From Acidobacteriaceae bacterium (GTDB lineage Bacteria; Acidobacteriota; Terriglobia; Terriglobales; Acidobacteriaceae), in NCBI GenBank assembly GCA_030044455.1, contig JASHVU010000289.1, positions 1-14,116 on the forward strand: a stretch of 14,116 nucleotides of DNA, in the 5' to 3' direction. The number at the start of each line of letters is the position of its first letter. The first letter of the stretch is position 1. The notes beneath the pieces were generated by a model. That model was given only the letters and a program-made list of their open reading frames with translations. It was not told where the DNA came from and ran no database searches. Below are positions 12,628 to 14,116 of this stretch, piece by piece. The translations under genes were made by a program, and so were the position numbers.

Positions 12628-14116
12628 TTAATTCGGAATTGCGGGACGGCCACGTACGAAGCGCAGATTGATGGTGCGGCCAGTGGTGAGCAGAAAGCCG
12701 TCGATCTTGCCGTTTGCGTCGCGTGTGAAGCGGATCTTGCCGACATCGGCTAAGAAGAAATCGGGCGTCACAGGCCGGAGGGCATCGGGGCTGTTCTTCA
12801 GGCGGAAGAGAACAAGCCGAATCCGGTCCTGTTCGCCGGCGGAGAGGCCGGCCGCGTGGAAATGCGCCACCTTGAACTCGTACAGCGGGTCGATCTCGGT
12901 GCTGGAGTAAACGCCGGCGTACCCCGCGAGCTGCGCGTCGGAAGGCGTGTAGGCCGCCGTAGCCGTGAACGTTTCGGTCTTGCCGTTTCCGTGCTTGATT
13001 GTGAGTTGCTGCGGGGTTCCAGGTTTCGCAGCGAGAAACGTTATTTCGTCGGGCGTGTCAGAAATGCGGAACTGGTTTTCACTAATGGCCTTCACCGGCT
13101 CGGCGTAGTCATCGCCCGCATTGCCCGCCTGCAGTTGCCCATCCCTGACGAAGAACCGCACCACATCGTTTTCATCATCCACGTTCACATACAGGCCCAC
13201 ACGCGATTGCATCTGGTTCGGCGTGAGCTTGAATGGCGGCGAGTCATCGTGAGCCGCTGCCTCCTCGGGTTTAAGCTCCTTTGCGAGGTAGATGCCGGCG
13301 ACCTGGCGCGCGAGGCCGCCTGGATCGCTTGCGCCAAGGTTGCACAGGCAGGCAACGCTGAAATGCTGATCGGGAAAGCGGATCAGATCGGATCGATAGC
13401 CTGCGTCGGCGCCGCCGTGATCAACGATGTTGAGTCCGCGATATTTGCTGATCGCCAGGCCGGCTGCGTAATCGATCTGCTCGCCGCTATTCAGCTTTCC
13501 CTGTTCCTGCAGGCTGTGTATCAGTGACGGTCCGCCGACGCGCGGATTGTAGAAATTCTCGTCCCAGAGGGCAAGGTCTTCGACCGTAGTGAGCAGGCTG
13601 GTGGCGCCTACCGTGTCGTAATTCGTGACGCTCAGCTTGAACGTGTCGCCGGCCGATTCGTAGCCATAAGCCATGTCTTTCACGATCTCGTCGAAGTCGT
13701 CACGAAAGTGAGTGTTCTTCATGCCCAGCGGAGCAAAGATACGCGCGGTGGTGAACTCGCGCAGCGACTGCCCGCTTACCCGGGCCACAATTTGACCCAG
13801 CAGAGTATAGCCGGTGTTGCTGTAAAGGAATCGCGTGTTAGGGGCGAAGTTCAGCTCCTTCTGGTGCGAAACCAGGTAGAGCACATCGGCGTCGGTAACG
13901 CGATCCTGTGACAAGCGCCAACCGGACAAGTCGACCAGGTCCCATTGGTCGCGCAGGCCGCTGGTGTGGTGCAGAAGCTCGCGGATGGTGATGGGCGTGC
14001 CGAAGTCGGGCAGCTCTGGAATGTACTTGCGTACCGGATCGTCGAGCGAGAGCTTGCCCTCCTGGGCCAGCAGCAGGATCGACGCGGCGGTGAACTGCTT
14101 GGACATGGAGGCGACG
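12628..14116 (-). CDS. Serine beta-lactamase-family hydrolase, N-terminus off the edge
   Basis: About 495 residues are visible; the start lies beyond the right edge. The first visible residues read VASMSKQF, in which SMSK is the SxxK catalytic motif (nucleophile Ser and Lys). The second motif is YSN (Tyr general base) about 95 residues later, and the third, HGG, takes the place of KTG near residue 230. These define the class C beta-lactamase/penicillin-binding-protein-like family (beta-lactamase-related serine hydrolases), which includes esterases, D-amino-acid peptidases and true beta-lactamases; which reaction applies cannot be told. After about residue 290 comes a separate beta-rich C-terminal region of some 200 residues (two similar-looking segments beginning QSRVGLYVN and LAGYAGVYSS), of the accessory type found in many such proteins. 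A signal peptide is expected upstream. It is on the same strand as the 46-aa membrane protein 178 bp downstream. Confidence 0.88.
   Translation of the reverse strand, partial: VASMSKQFTAASILLLAQEGKLSLDDPVRKYIPELPDFGTPITIRELLHHTSGLRDQWDLVDLSGWRLSQDRVTDADVLYLVSHQKELNFAPNTRFLYSNTGYTLLGQIVARVSGQSLREFTTARIFAPLGMKNTHFRDDFDEIVKDMAYGYESAGDTFKLSVTNYDTVGATSLLTTVEDLALWDENFYNPRVGGPSLIHSLQEQGKLNSGEQIDYAAGLAISKYRGLNIVDHGGADAGYRSDLIRFPDQHFSVACLCNLGASDPGGLARQVAGIYLAKELKPEEAAAHDDSPPFKLTPNQMQSRVGLYVNVDDENDVVRFFVRDGQLQAGNAGDDYAEPVKAISENQFRISDTPDEITFLAAKPGTPQQLTIKHGNGKTETFTATAAYTPSDAQLAGYAGVYSSTEIDPLYEFKVAHFHAAGLSAGEQDRIRLVLFRLKNSPDALRPVTPDFFLADVGKIRFTRDANGKIDGFLLTTGRTINLRFVRGRPAIPN

Noticed and set aside
12856..13527. 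223-residue plus-strand frame over the beta-lactamase-family gene
   Set aside because: Antisense to a gene with SxxK, YSN and HGG motifs in correct order, so it is not coding.
1..14116. CRISPR array, tRNA, rRNA or insertion sequence
   Set aside because: I saw no regularly spaced direct repeats, no tRNA or rRNA sequence and no transposase in either strand.

Overview
The window reads like chromosomal DNA of an acidobacterium (Terriglobia-like). This is inferred from the G+C-rich composition, a long ribosomal S1-like protein, paired Tat-exported Gfo/Idh/MocA and TIM-barrel sugar enzymes, and a G+C-rich hairpin pair of the kind scattered through such genomes. No rRNA, tRNA or 16S-based evidence is present, so the assignment is tentative.

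Left part (1-1242): the tail of a small UBP-type zinc-finger gene runs in from the left edge. About 0.85 kb further on there is a decayed second copy of the same zinc-finger tail with in-frame stops (about 978-1124). Between the two lies an unrecognised gene (566-955, with an open in-frame extension back to about 260). This looks like a locus that has seen duplication and decay.

Centre left (1243-4044): a large secreted M48-type metallopeptidase fused to a beta-propeller-like C-terminal half.

Centre (4045-5750): the most interesting part. A retron-family reverse transcriptase (4297-5628, YADD active site) is preceded by a compact, highly structured non-coding segment (4097-4264). Its ends are a perfect 14-nt inverted repeat (a1/a2), and inside it are a candidate branching G next to a1, three msr-like stem-loops and an msd-like two-part hairpin. 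A plausible -10 box sits where it would start transcription just before a1. Together these form a complete candidate retron, apparently without a dedicated effector gene. The RT resembles the long myxobacterial retron RTs but deviates at both hallmark motifs (FAAAH for NAxxH, LAG for VTG). Two strong hairpins follow and separate it from the converging S1 gene.

Centre right (5784-8632): a ribosomal protein S1 homologue (minus strand) with a long Pro/Ala-rich N-terminal tail, then a divergent isoprenylcysteine-methyltransferase-like membrane protein.

Right part (8723-11030): two Tat-signal sugar enzymes in tandem, a Gfo/Idh/MocA oxidoreductase and a sugar phosphate isomerase/epimerase-like TIM barrel, probably acting together on an exported or periplasmic carbohydrate. 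Next comes a minus-strand SRPBCC-ArsR pair (11070-11862) with overlapping genes, a consensus -35 box and a candidate operator. After these are an unrecognised 90-aa protein, a 46-aa single-helix membrane protein, and a serine beta-lactamase-family hydrolase that runs off the right edge.
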